A DNA stretch of 64,000 bases from Halichoerus grypus (Eukaryota > Chordata > Mammalia > Carnivora > Phocidae), in assembly GCF_964656455.1 (NCBI RefSeq), contig NC_135715.1, positions 147,119,935 through 147,183,934 of the forward strand, read 5' to 3'. Positions 23,161-35,282 of the stretch are shown in pieces. Each line of letters starts with the position of its first letter. The stretch's first letter is position 1. The notes beneath the pieces were generated by a model that ran no database searches, was not told the origin of the DNA, and worked only from the letters and a program-made list of their open reading frames with translations. The translations under genes and the position numbers were made by a program.

Positions 23161-23458
23161 CATTATCAACAAAATCAAGTAATGCAGATCACATCAGATA
23201 TTCTACTGAAAGTACCCAGTACACTTTCATCTTCACAGTTCTGTATCACACCAGCATGTAACAAGACAATTCTATTTCAACTGGTATACATGGGCTTTCA
23301 GCTTTAAGTTGTCATATGTATCATTCAAATATTTTACTGTGAATTTTATGTTGTAGTTCTAAAAATTATCAGGTGAAATTCTTGCTAAATTATTTTTCTC
23401 TATACTGGTGATGTGGTTTGAAGTGGGGTCTGTGAGCCAATGGCCAAAAAAGAATTCT

Positions 23459-23789
23459 TGATAATGAAGGATAGTCGGAAGAAAGGCAGGCAGGGACAAG
23501 GGGCCCCTACCCTAAGGGGAAACTGCCCTGAAAAGGATTTTACACCACCCTGGAAGGAGCACTTCACCTTTTCCTATGTGAACAGCCCAGCCAATAAGCC
23601 CATAAAAATCCCTAGATTTAGAAACTCCCGTGGCAACCCTCTCAGGTCCCTTCCCACGTCCGGGGGACTTTGTACCACATCACTCAGTAAACTTTGTTTT
23701 GCTGCCTACCACTCCTCATCTGGTCTACCATTCTTTGAAGCGGCATAACCAAGAACTGCAGGCACCAAAGGAAAAGAAATCCTGCAACA
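23459..23789 (+). mobile_element. Class I ERV-type solo LTR, copy 2
   Basis: Related to the LTR at 21811 and in the same orientation, but it lacks about 65-75 bp of the upstream promoter part (between CCTATGTG and CAATAAGCCC). The polyadenylation signal position reads AGTAAA instead of AATAAA. It ends in CCTGCAACA. Flanking sequence on both sides (GGCCAAAAAAGAATTCTTG and GAGACCTTTTTGATGC) reads as one interrupted older repeat. It is a damaged solo LTR. Confidence 0.7.
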
Positions 23790-24115
23790 CTGAGACCTTT
23801 TTGATGCAAAAAGGTGGTTTTATTATAGCACAAGGACAGGACCTGTGGGCAGGAAGAGCTGCATTGGGGTTGTTAAGGAATGGCTGATTATATACTTCAG
23901 AGTTGGGGGAAGTAAAGACAGAGGAAGTATCCAGAAGGATTTTTGTATGTTAAAGAAGACTTACAGGATCCTGGAGGTTGGCTTAATATTAAGATAAGGT
24001 TGCCTTTTGCCTCTAGCAAAATATTATCAGGTAGCTAAGCTCCTTGAGGAAGGTCACCCGGTCTGTCCCAAGTACTTGTCAATGGGCTGTAAGTCCTGAG
24101 GAGATTTAATTTTAT
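23790..24115. repeat. Unassigned repeat flanking the second LTR
   Basis: GAGACCTTTTTGATGCAAAA, GGTGGTTTTATTATAGCAC and GGGCAGGAAGAGCTGC are phrases I associate with an old LTR or internal ERV repeat, but I cannot name it. It appears continuous with 23405-23458 on the other side of the LTR. Confidence 0.35.
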
Positions 24116-25062
24116 CTACATTTATTTTGCCTTTGTTCTCTACATCACCAGTGTCAACTGACATGAACAATCCAGCTAACTGTAGCAAAATACTTAACAG
24201 AGCAGAGGAGACTGGAGAGACAAGGTGGGAGATAGTGATGTATTTTGAAAACCTAAGCCATAATGAAAATTTTGGACTTAACCTATACCAAATACTTTAC
24301 TTCTTCCTAACTTGTTTTTGTATATTCTTTTATTCCTTTCAATTAAATTATTTTCTAACAAAAAACTCTGCCCATATTACTTCACTCTCCTCAATGAGAT
24401 AAATAAGTTCATAAATATCACTTATGCATAATAAAAAACAAACATATCTATTTTTAGAATATACATAATGTACTATATGTAAAAGGAAAAAACTAGTTCC
24501 TCTATTTTTATATACTTTCGTTGAAAACAACCTTAGATATCAAAGAACACATGCTATTTCTTTCAAGGCTCTATTTTAGCTCCATATAAAATGATAGAGT
24601 ACCTCTGCCATATCAAGGTAACACAGACTTATAAATCTGCTGACCTTGTCCCCAGATCTTGGTATGTCTAAGTTTCTTCACAGTGTCAATTCCAGCATGC
24701 TGAAGAGATATCATATCTACTATTATTATGTTTATAACATACTTCAATATTTCATTCTGAAAATTGAACACATCAACACATGTCTATTTATCTTATTTCT
24801 ATCACACGCTGAAAGTTAAATTTTCAACAAACCCTGGTCATTTTTCTTTTTGTTCCTATTTTAGATTCTTTTCATCTTAACTTTATAACAAACTCAGTTT
24901 TTTTATTCTAATACATACCCAACCTTGAATAAACATGTTTTTTCATTCTTAATGAATAACACATCTAGAGATATTAACCTCAAGTTTAAGCGTACGGAAT
25001 GTGCCAAAAAAAAACAAAAAAAAAAAGATTCAGCATTTAACATCTCCAGGTAGGTTTAAAGC
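24116..25062. other. Unique AT-rich DNA, no gene seen
   Basis: The 91-codon frame at 24127-24402 is hydrophobic at its end and AT-rich, with no recognisable domain. An A-rich run lies at 25004-25026. Confidence 0.4.
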
Positions 25063-25063
25063 T

Positions 25064-25094
<31 letters not shown>

Positions 25095-25258
25095 TTATTT
25101 ATTGTGGGGGAGGGGCAGAGGGAGAGGGAGAGAGTCTTAAGCAGACTCCACACTGAGCATGGAGCCTGAGATGGTGCTTGATCTCAGGACCCTGAGATCA
25201 TGACCTGAGCCAAAGCCCAGAGGTGGTCACTTAACCGAATGCACCACCCAGGCGCCCC
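25063..25258 (-). mobile_element. can-SINE, minus strand, older
   Basis: The left end is an expanded (TTTA)n tail (25063-25105); the right end is CACCACCCAGGCGCCCC. The B-box complement (TGATCTCAGGACC region) is diverged. Confidence 0.92.
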
Positions 25259-25259
25259 T

Positions 25260-26415
25260 ACAGGCATATTTTAAATTTGGGTTTATATATCATATATGCT
25301 TCATAACAGTAGTTAATTTCTGAATTTTTGTTTGTATCCACTGGTTATATTTCTTACAGAAAAAAAATTTCAGTAATTTCTGATAGCTAACCAAGTTAAA
25401 GACAAACACTCTGGCTGTTTTTCAAAGTTCTATATACACAAAGCCTACTCAAAGCAAATATGGAAGACAAGCAAAGAAGAAATTTAAATGTGTTGAGTAC
25501 CTGTGAGCCAGGAGTCGTAATGTATGCGTGCCCTGGCTATCTCATTAAATACTACTTTGCATCACACTATGATTTTCTTTGACTTTTATCTCTTTTTCTT
25601 CTTCCTGTCCCCAAATGCCTGAAGGGCCTGAGTCAGGTATAGTCCTTAAAGAAACTACAAAGCACTTGGCAGTTAATAACAAGTTTTGTCCTATTATATA
25701 AAAACCATTTGTGACTTCAAGCTAGAGAGATACTGGAAAGTAACAGTGGGGAAATGACAAGAAGAGCAATAAAACTGTAGTGGTGGTTGGCAACTCTAAT
25801 GTTTTTTTCCCTCTAGCAATCACTTCTCAGTGCCCTGTACTCAGTAGGGATGGCAAAACCCTACTTCTCCAGCAGGGGGGTATGGGGCTACAGGGTGCAG
25901 AGAAGTGGCAACATGCGGTGCACTAGTTGTATGGGGCAAGCATGCCCACAGACTCCTGGTGCCTTGCCATGAGCTCCTACATTCTTTTCTGCAACCGCTC
26001 TGAATTATTTTTTCCAATGTCATTATGCCTGGTCTGAAAGTAAAAGGGACATTTCAAGTAGTAGCTCGGCCTACAGGAAATGGAATTGGTGATGAGATTC
26101 TATATAATATAAAACGTCTATAGTACCTTGTATGAAAGGTTAGGAAAGCATCCATTTGGGGCCCTTTGGTAGAGGAGGGTGTGTCACTTAAAATGTTCTA
26201 AGCCTCCCTATGTTGTCTAGAGTAAAAACGGAGCAATTTATGTGAATATTTGATCCCATCCCCTAACGGATTTATTTAGTTTATAAGCGTCTGGAAATGA
26301 TTGTTTTAAGCCAATAGTATACTATGGAGGCTGCACAGGAAGCCACAAAGCCCTTGGTAACATAAATATGCATAGTTAAATACAGAGGCTAATAAAAATA
26401 CTAAACCTAAGGTAG
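25260..26415. other. Unique DNA, no gene seen
   Basis: No open frame longer than about 60 codons and no recognisable repeat. Confidence 0.4.
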
Positions 26416-26419
26416 CTAG

Positions 26420-26505
26420 AACTATTGTATTCCTAGTACTAGCATAAGTGGTAGCACATATTAGGTGCTCAATAAACAATGAATGAATGAACTAGCCAAT
26501 GAATG
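26420..26505 (+). mobile_element. L2 or MIR 3' tail
   Basis: CACATATTAGGTGCTCAATAA followed by AATGAATGAATGAAC is the shared 3' end of L2/MIR retroposons. Confidence 0.55.
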
Positions 26506-26777
26506 GATGCTAGGGCTTTGCCTTATGTGTCTGACTCATATCTTCTCAACATGGGAGCTTTTCAGGACATAGTTTTTAACATATCATAAGGATTTAAGAT
26601 TAAACAGCTATCCCAACATGTTCCTCATAAGCACTAAGGAAAATTTTGTTCATTTCACTTATCTTTCTTAAGTCAGCATTTTGCTCTCTGAAATCAGGAC
26701 AAACACAGAATTAAGATCATTAACCTGTCCTAGGTAAAATCAAACCCCTAAATTAAATGAATGATATTTTGGAGAAC

Positions 26778-26830
26778 ATATATATGGTGTGTGTATATAT
26801 ATATAATGTATATTTCATATATATATATTT
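26778..26830. repeat. (TA)n-rich microsatellite
   Basis: Alternating TATATA and GTGTGTATATAT tracts directly abut the left arm of the 26.83-kb inverted repeat. Confidence 0.85.
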
Positions 26831-26956
26831 CATAAAGGCATTCTCATGTTTTTAAAGATATCTACATCTATCTATAGGTATATCTCTATCTTTATACATA
26901 GACATAGATAGTTACAGAGATGCAGATGTCTTTAAAAACATGAGAATGCCTTTATG
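26831..26956. repeat. Long inverted repeat, 39-bp arms, 48-nt loop
   Basis: The left arm is 26831-26869 and the right arm 26918-26956. The outer 28 positions are perfectly complementary (CATAAAGGCATTCTCATGTT onward). The inner 11 have two differences, one of them a G-U pair in plus-strand RNA. The arms would form an uninterrupted stem. Confidence 0.92.
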
Positions 26957-27030
26957 ATAAATGTCACAACCAAATAAAATTGCTTTCTTCCTGTCAGTAA
27001 TGACCCTGGTATCCCTGATGTGTAACTTAC

Positions 27031-27260
27031 ATTTAACTGGCAACATTCTGGGTTACTCATATTAACTGCAACAGTCTGAACAGCTTGAACTTCAATAAAA
27101 TGTGCATTAAGTGACTGAGTTAATTTAACCTCATTAATCCTCAACCCAACAGAACCATCTGAAGTCCTCCAAGCAGCCTGTGCTTCATCTACAACATAAA
27201 CATTTCCCTGTAGGAAATCAACACCCAGAATGTGATGAAGCTCTAGCTCCCAAGTTGTCA
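27031..27260 (-). other. Candidate coding exon, unrecognised (speculative)
   Basis: The minus strand is open from 27321 to 26932 (130 codons). Inside it, an acceptor-like ...CCCCTTAG ends at 27261, a second acceptor-like ...TTTCCTACAG ends at 27208, and a consensus donor (AAT then GTAAGT) starts at 27030. An exon 27207-27031 would be 177 bp, phase 0 at both ends, encoding 59 residues with balanced composition (GNVYVVDEAQAAWRTSDG near its start, VNMSNPECCQLN at its end). I do not recognise the protein and see no partner exon in the window. It could be a chance frame, a decayed exon or an unrecognised repeat. The GTG at 27321 is not a eukaryotic start. Confidence 0.2.
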
Positions 27261-27339
27261 CTAAGGGGTAAATGGCTGCATAATTGCCAGGACCAGGCTC
27301 CAATTGCATTATATGATTCACTCATTTTATTATTCTTGT

Positions 27340-28640
27340 TAATGGTGAGATGAGTTCTCTAAAAATAAATTTCTCTCTGAACTTTTTCTTGGAACTGCTA
27401 GTCTCTTGACTAAATGCTCCAATTCATCAAAGGGCAGGATTCTTGTTCAAGATAGCTTTTTGCCTCATAACATAAACATATTTATTGCAAATAAAGGACT
27501 ATGTTCAATTAAAAGGAAACTTTGACCCATCTGCTTCCTACATCTTCCCCTATTTAGGATTAATTACAGAAGGAGTAATAGCAGTTAATTCTCAGAATTT
27601 TTCTCAACACAATTTCAGTATTTAGTCAAATGTTTGCTGCTGTGCATAAGACATTTTCATTTTATGTAATAGTGTGGGACTTTGATGAACCTTGATCTCG
27701 ATCAACTTAAAAATGAGTCTAAATTAAGGTATATGATTTGTACTGAATTGTTCTCGTCTATATTTAATGACACTGAAAATATCTTTTATTTGGGGGAATC
27801 CTTGGTTTGTTTTTTGTTCACATTACTCTCCAGTCAAGAAAATAAGTATTATACCTAAACATGCCTTCTTAGGTCCTTGTTAAGAGACAGAAACCTCTAG
27901 GAAAACAAAATTGTATCTGAACCCAAGACACTGGATTTGGTCCAGTTTTATGATCTCAAATTTGTGGACAGACTATATAATTGTTCATTATTCACTAGTG
28001 GGAATATATTTCCCACCATCTTGATGGGTTTCTTTTTAATGAAAATAATTTCGTAACTTCATTACCAAGAAATATAACAAAATATATTAGAAATTGTATA
28101 TGGAAAAACATCTCTATGTTGAAAAGGAACCATCCTTCAATGATTAATCAATTGATTTAAAATGTTATAAGCAAAGAGTTATTGGCCTGATATACACTTA
28201 AAAATAAAAATATTTAGTCAAAATAGAGCCTAAAATTTTAACAACTATATAGTCCAACACTTCTCAAAGTCAAATCATAAATATTTCCACTTGGTAAAAA
28301 CATGTTTTCTTTAGTCAAATAGCTTTGTTAAATTTCCTCAATACATCAGTTAAAGAAATAGATTAATTCTTTATTTTCTGACTTTATTGTTTATATATAA
28401 GTAACAAGAAAAGGAAAACTGCTATATATTTAATCGACCATCTTTATTACGGTGGCAGTTTCCAGAGTATTATATTTGGGTTTTTTCCTTTGAAAAAATA
28501 AATTGATGTGTAATTTTAACAAGTTGGTGCATTTGTCCTTCTCAGTTTTCATCAGTTATAGGGAATTAAATGGACCAACAGTTCCATAGGGTTATGGCTC
28601 CATAAAGCAAGCAAGTGACTCAAACTTTGGAGAAGGCAAT
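27340..28640. other. Unique AT-rich DNA, no gene seen
   Basis: No supported coding frame, RNA gene or repeat. Confidence 0.4.
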
Positions 28641-28642
28641 AT

Positions 28643-28885
28643 AGAAAAGAAATATTCCTGGGCGCCTGGGTGGCTCAGTCATTAAGCGTCTGCCTTCGGC
28701 TCAGGTCATGATTCTAGGGTGCTGGGATCGAGCCCACGTCTGGGCTCTCTGCTCAGCGGGAAGCCTGCTTCTCCTTCTCCCACTCCCCCTGCTTATGTTC
28801 CCTCTCGCTGTGTCTGTGTCTCTCTCTCTGTCAAAATAAATAAATAAAATCTTTAAAAAAAAAAGACAAGAAAAGAAATATTCCT
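28643..28885 (+). mobile_element. can-SINE, plus strand, young
   Basis: The SINE begins at 28660. A perfect 17-bp duplication AGAAAAGAAATATTCCT lies at 28643-28659 and 28869-28885. The body has CAGTCATTAAGCGTCTGCC and TCTCCCACTCCCCCTGCTT, a subtype shared with the copies at 29906 and 61439. Confidence 0.97.
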
Positions 28886-28889
28886 AAGA

Positions 28890-29888
28890 GAGCAAAACAC
28901 ATTTTTGTAGCTGTAATGAAATATAAATTAAAACACCTTCCTGCTTGGCTAGTTCCAATATTTTTCTTACCAGGTAAACTCTCTACTGGCAAGCAGTTTA
29001 AACAGTTATTTCATTTAGAACTGCCAGTCTCAAAAATATGATACTCCTCAAGTAAAACACACTTTTAAAAATATGTCATGCCAGCACAGTTCTGTTATAG
29101 CCTTGGAAGACAGATTTTAAATTACTATTTAACTGAGTACAATTTTACCCCAAGAAACAACTTATGAAAATAACATAAATCAGATGTGATAAAATCAGTA
29201 ATAAATATTGTGAATGAAGGATTTTAGGGAAGATAAGCTATCTTTAGAGAAGACCGAACAATTTACATTTCCAAAGTACAGTGCATAACATCCTTTAAAT
29301 CACATCCAAGATGTTGCAAAATATAAATATATGCACATCCCTGGTATTGTAGTCAGAATATATCTCTTGATAGCTGCTTACTTTTACACATATGTCTGCA
29401 TGCTTTCATAGAAGCCTGTTCCCTTTTTAAAATATCTTTTTTGCATTGCAGCATACTCTTAAAAATATCCTGAATGTAACATACCTGCTATTTTCAATTT
29501 CTGACCTTTGCCATTTACAAAAAAATAAATTATTCTTTTTGGATAACAATTTTTAAAAAATACAATATTAAACCATGTAACTTCCTGACATTTCAAGATA
29601 CCCCATCAGCACCTTTAATTTGTTCCCCACATCCATTTTATTGCTCTCATGTCCTTTCATCCAGACTCAGTGCCATTCTTAAATGAACATATATTCCTCA
29701 TCATGTTGTGGCATTCCTAATATCTGCCCCAGGCTCACTTCAAAAATTGGTGCCTAGTACTTTCTAGATTTGCTATAGAAAAACTACTTCTCTGGAGCTT
29801 ATTTATAATGAAACAAAAGTAATCTTTCTAATCTCTCTGGCATGATTGCCACCATAAACTTATCAAACATTAATGTAACAGTAAAGTA
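28890..29888. other. Unique DNA, no gene seen
   Basis: No supported feature. Confidence 0.4.
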
Positions 29889-29890
29889 TT

Positions 29891-30114
29891 AAAAGTCATG
29901 GATCCGGGGCACCTGGGTGGCTAAGTCATTAAGCGTCTGCCTTCAGCTCAGGTCATGATCCCAGGGTCCTGGGATCGAGTTCCGCATTGGGCTCCCTGCT
30001 CAGCAGGAAGCCTGCTTCTCCCTCTCCCACTCCGCTTGCCTGTGTTCCTGCTCTCGCTATCTCTCTGTCAAATAAATAAAATCTTTAAAAAAAAAAGAAA
30101 AAAGTCATGGATCC
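29891..30114 (+). mobile_element. can-SINE, plus strand, young
   Basis: The SINE begins at 29906. A perfect 15-bp duplication AAAAGTCATGGATCC lies at 29891-29905 and 30100-30114. Confidence 0.97.
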
Positions 30115-30299
30115 TAGTAAACCTTTGTTTCATGTCCATATCATTGGATATTTCTTACAAGGAAATATTCAAAATAAACATCAGAACCAAGTGTGATTCC
30201 AAGGCAAAATTGAAATATGTCGTGTTTATTATCACGGTTAGGCAAGGAAAAGAGATCCACTTAATTTATATCAGTTAAAGGAAGTGTCTTGTAAGGATA

Positions 30300-30745
30300 T
30301 AGGACCTGGACCAGAATCAGCTCTAAGGGCTGGCTAACCTCTCTCTCTATCAAGAGCAAAATTGGCTTTCTTAGTGTCACTGTTCTTTCTCCTTACCTGT
30401 GTCATTCTTCTTTGCTATGTGGTTTCCTCCAGTCATCCAGTTTTTGCTCCCTCATAACTTCAGTTGGTACATGATTTCTGTGTATCAACTACCTAAAGCA
30501 TCCTTTGGCTGCATGCTTATTGCTAACGGACTCTGTGTTTCCAGTTAAAATTCCCAAGAGTGAGACTCTGATTGACCGAGTTCACCTGTTTACAGCAGAA
30601 CAAGTTGCAGGCTGCTGCTAAGCCAATCTCTTGGCTGTACTATTCTCGACATCAGTTTTCATTCCCAGTCCACTTCACTGTAGCCAGAAGATAGGATCTT
30701 GAGGTACAAAAACAGCCACCAAGGTAGAAAGGACTGTGTGAAATG
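30300..30745 (+). repeat. Ancient interspersed repeat, family not assigned
   Basis: CCAGTTAAAATTCCCAAGAG, TGAGACTCTGATTGACCG and TAGCCAGAAGATAGGATCTT share phrasing with the block at 13990-14420. I cannot name the family. Confidence 0.4.
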
Positions 30746-30759
30746 TGGTTTAGCTAGGA

Positions 30760-31380
30760 TAACTGTATATGTGAGCAAGTTTTAACCGACATCCTTATTA
30801 TTTCATATATAAATATATTATTTTGAATGACTATTTTAATAAGGCATTTACAACAAACCTAGTCTGGGAATAAAGTCAATTGAGTTTTTGCAATACCAAT
30901 TCAAACTGCAAAACTTACTGGGAAATCAACTTTAAATGTGGATATGTGCAAATCAAGCTAATTTACTCTAACTTTCCCAAATTTATCATATAAGGAAAAG
31001 GAGAGACCATTTCTCCAATGACATTTGCATATTTCTACCTAGGGTCTAAATAGTAGCATAGCAATTGGGTTTTAAGAAATCAGAAGACTGACTCTTTAAG
31101 CATTTATTGCTGTCTAAGCAGAAGTCCAGGATTTACTGAGTTTAGTGATCAATTTTAGTATGTCTTTACATAGTGTTATGTCACTTAAGATGATGAGACT
31201 ATCATATTTTGTTGATGTATTTTAAATTTAATCTACCTGACCAACAAGAACAGGTACACTCAGTATCTTGATGAATATAATTTTGTCTTTTTCACATAAC
31301 TTGTGTACAGTTTCCACTGTTTAGTTGAAGATTGAAATGGAATCCTCATCAGTAATAAACATACCCAACATTTATGTAAT
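30760..31380. other. Unique AT-rich DNA, no gene seen
   Basis: No supported feature. Confidence 0.4.
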
Positions 31381-31384
31381 GTTA

Positions 31385-31555
31385 AAACATGTTTTCACAC
31401 AAATTACCTCATATATCATGTATAACGGCATTTATTTGAGAAAGGAAGAAACCAAGACTTGAGAAGTTTAAATAACATTGCTTTAAAAGGGCAGAGCCAG
31501 GACTCAAACCTATTAAACCATTTGTGAACTACTACCACAGTACGCCTCCACAGAG
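31385..31555 (-). mobile_element. MIR SINE, minus strand
   Basis: ATTTATTTGAGAAAGGAAGAA, then AAGGGCAGAGCCAGGACTCA and AACCTATTAAACC give the MIR reverse-complement order, including the tRNA-like part. Confidence 0.75.
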
Positions 31556-31655
31556 TGGCATGCTTGGATCAATGCAGTAAGCAAAAACAAGAGGGCAAAG
31601 CATATGAAAGTCTATCATGAGGATAACATCAAGACCCAGGAAAGAGAAGGCCACC

Positions 31656-31890
31656 AAAAACTCATACTGGGGGGCGCTGGGTGGCTCAGTTGGTTAAGCC
31701 AACTCTTGATTTCAGCTCAGGTCATGATCTCAGGGTCATGGGGTCGAGCCCTGCCTCAGGCTCCCCTCTCAGTGGGGAATCTGCTTCTCTCCCTCTTCTG
31801 CTGCCCCTTCTCCCACTCATGCACATGCTCACTCTATGTATAAAATAAATAATTTTTTTAAAAAATAAAAATAAATAAAAGCTCACACTG
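31656..31890 (+). mobile_element. can-SINE, plus strand, older
   Basis: The SINE occupies about 31670-31876. The head GGGGCGCTGGGTGGCTCAG lacks a base or two. An imperfect target duplication (AAAAACTCATACTG / AAAAGCTCACACTG) flanks it. Confidence 0.92.
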
Positions 31891-31894
31891 ACAT

Positions 31895-32540
31895 GATTGA
31901 TCTCAAAGGAATTGATCTTAATTTCTTTTGAGTTTCATTCTTGGATGGACATAAGAACAAATTCATTTTCATTTTATTTACAAACTTCAAAACTTGGGCT
32001 AGATTCTTGAATACTCTATGGGAAAGAATTCTGAGGTGACATTTAAGCCCAGTGAGAAAGAGTGCCATGTTGGGTTAGGAATGTCTACCATGGGTGCAGG
32101 AGTTGAGAATGGAAAATGAGTGTTGCATTATTGCCCACCTTGACTTGGACTTTCCATTGTCTGACTGGCACATTTGCATAGCTCTCCTGCCATGAAGTCC
32201 TGCTTACTGTGTAGGACTAGATGGTATAAGGATCCAAAGAGACCAATTCACAAACCATCAGCAAATGTCTGGAGATGTCTGCCCCTCTGTTCTATAGTCA
32301 GAGGATCATCATGAAAAATGTTATTGAAAGTAACATGAAGTCAAATCTTAGAGTCAATTCTGTAGCTTCTGTGTTTCCAGTATGGAACACTGCTGTGCAG
32401 ACATGCCATCAATTCTTTGCAAATTGGATTCCCAGTAAATATTGCTCTTTCTCTATATTTGCCGAGGGTAGAGTCTGGTGAAGGAAGGTCTGGATGGGGA
32501 GGTAGGAGAAACTAGCAGATCAGAAATATTTTCCAGATAT
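31895..32540. other. Unique DNA, no gene seen
   Basis: The short frame at 32275-32481 has no recognisable domain. Confidence 0.4.
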
Positions 32541-32542
32541 TT

Positions 32543-32757
32543 CCAAGAAGTTTAAAATTTTTCTTAAAGATTTTTATTTTATTTATTTGTCAGAGAGAGA
32601 GCACAAGGAGGGGGAGCCACAGGCAGAGGGAGAAGCAGGCTGCCCGCTGAGGAAGGAGCCCAGTGTGGGACTTGATCCCAGGACCCTGGAATCATGACCT
32701 GAGCAGAAGGCAGACACTTAACCAAGCCACCCAGAGGTCCCAAGAGGTTTAAATTTT
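32543..32757 (-). mobile_element. can-SINE, minus strand, older
   Basis: The SINE occupies about 32562-32739, reversed, ending GCCACCCAGAGGTCC. The flanks CCAAGAAGTTTAAAATTTT and CCAAGAGGTTTAAATTTT are an aged target duplication. Confidence 0.92.
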
Positions 32758-32759
32758 AA

Positions 32760-34940
32760 CATACACTTTGCTTCTTCTCAAACACACTTATTTTAACTCC
32801 TCAAAAAGAACATCCCTACCGAAGCAAGGGCAGAAGAGATTGCGCACTGGTCACCAGTCCATTGCTCAACCATGAACCCCCAAAGTGGAGATTGGGATCT
32901 TCTGGATAACTTCAGTTTTTTTCTGTGGATTCCTGGGATTCCAAACCAATGGGATGATGCACAGGTAGCATAACCACTTCCTTTGCCATTCACTTTCAGC
33001 TCCTAATTTTTCATCGCCCTCAGGAGCTCACATCTCCAATAAAATGAGAAGTAGTTCCTTTGCACAAAGATCCAGAGATATCTTTGTTCAAACTGTAAGA
33101 TTCTGTCAATGCTCACATATATAATGATTTTTTACTGCTCCATAGTATAATAATTTCACTAAAGTCTCCTTCATATATTTCATCAAAAACTGCACAATTA
33201 TAATACAATCTCATAATATTAAGGCAATAACTTTTAAGAAATATTATTCCATTCACTAGTTTTCTATTATATAAACTCATAAATAAGTAAAATTAAAATA
33301 TGCTTGTCAAAATAAGAGATAAATTAGTTGCTCAGTGACAAATTTTATTAGGTATTCCTTTTACACATTAGGGCATAAAATTGCTATAGCTAACAAGAGT
33401 TTTATAGATATGACTAAGAAATCAGATTCTACAATGTAAAATATTTTATTGCTCTCCACAGAATTCATTATTACCTATAATTCAAAGAACTATGAAATCA
33501 AATTATAGAATGCTTTGTATGGTGTTATCCTTTAATATTAAAGTAAATAAATTTATACATAGATATTTTTTATGTATAAAACTTCTGGAAGGATAGATTC
33601 CACATTGCAAATAATCATCCATATTGTTGGAATTTTTATAAGAACACATTAATTTTATTACCAGAAGAAATAAAGATAATCTGAGAGAATAAAAAGACTT
33701 TTGGCCACTTGTTTTCTTTGAACTATATCACAAGTCATCTCACTTCTCTGTAGCTTTATTTCATGAAAATAAAATATTTTAAACTAGTAATACTTTCTTA
33801 TGAAATTTTTGCATGTAAAGTATAATTTTTAAGATATTTTCTGACTTAATATACACAACAATCACATATTCCTCAGTAAGAGTTTACATCTGAATGCAAT
33901 TTCATTTTTGTTCCTCCAAGAACAATGGTTGAATATATATTAATCCTTAACATGACTAACTAATACAATATGATGTTTAGAAGCATATAATATAGAATAG
34001 CATATATTTTTAAAATGAATCTAAACCAATACCCTACTTTAGAGAAATTTAGTAACTTATCCAATGTCTTATTGTTTATGGCAATCTTTGTGACTTCCAA
34101 TCCAATACTCTTTAAGACAAAGCAGATTATATGTAATGATTCGAAGCATTCAGATACTTCTGGACCAGCAGAATAATAATATGCTTCCTCTCAGAATACA
34201 ATAACTCCTCAAATACCATGTAAAGATCCATTATTTTACATTAACAATATCCTATTTATAATATACTAAACTGGTAAATTATATTATGATTCAGTGTTTA
34301 CTATTTATGAGCAAGGACAAAAAAGAATGATAAAGAGAAAGGATCTAGACATGGAACATTGAGTCATAAGGTAGAGGGGAAGCTTTTCAGGCAAAGACGG
34401 GACTTCAGGAATAAGTTTAGGATAGTGAAAACAAATTTCACCTACCTCCCAGTTGTGCCTCAGGCTCGCCATGAGGTATTACATCACAAAATGGTATGTT
34501 TATTTTTTTAATTCACCTTATTATTAATATAAATATTTTAAGAGCTAAATTCAGATAATGGAAATGAGAGGAATGAAGCTCTTCTTAAAGATCCTTTCAA
34601 TACCAAATTCAAAACTGACAAAAATCCAAAGTTCAATAATTAATAACCATGATTGCCACTTCCTCAGCAAACATTTTAAAGTATTATTCCAGAAGTGGAA
34701 TTTGTTACTTATATACATACATTTATATTCCTATGCCATTTCAGGGTGGATATAACAAAAGTTTGATTTGTTATTAAGTTGGAGTGCCACAACATAGTTC
34801 AAGAAAATGTTTTATGATGGTTTACTTTCTAATTCAATTTCAACTTCAAACATGTTCTCCTTTTTACTCTCTCAAAAAATGCTCCAAATGCTTTTTAAAA
34901 ATGCAAAGTATAAACTCCATCTTTGTTAAAAACCAAGAAA
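32760..34940. other. Unique very AT-rich DNA, no gene seen
   Basis: About 2.2 kb without a recognisable repeat, the longest such stretch in the window. No coding frame is convincing. Confidence 0.45.
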
Positions 34941-34947
34941 GGAACCC

Positions 34948-35032
34948 CAAATATATTTTTATATATGTGTGTATATGTATATATGTATGTATGTATGTAA
35001 TATATATGTATATATATGATATACATATGAAA
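34948..35032. repeat. (TATG)n/(TA)n microsatellite
   Basis: TATATGTATGTATGTATGTA and neighbouring TATATATG tracts. The low-complexity peptide read across it is an artefact. Confidence 0.9.
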
Positions 35033-35282
35033 AAAATTGGACATGACTTAGATAAGGAATTTAAAATCTAGCTTCCTACAGAGAACATGGACAAAAAGGC
35101 AGTTTCCCCACAGAAGACTAGAAAGACTTGGGGACCCAAGCCATGCAAGGCAGGAGTGAGAAATGGGGCTGAAAACATTGAGACTGTTTGAAAGTCTCTA
35201 AAGAGAATAAATATTTTCTCTGTTCAACCTACAGAAGATGTGGCATTTACACTCTTGCTATTCAAGGTGTTCTCCTAGGACA

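Noticed and set aside
21811..23789. A short provirus with two LTRs
   Set aside because: The sequence between the LTRs is L2 and MLT1, continuous with L2 upstream of the first LTR, so the LTRs are separate solo insertions.
34784..35071. Frame with a Tyr/Ile/Cys/Met-rich repeat
   Set aside because: Translation of a (TATG)n microsatellite.
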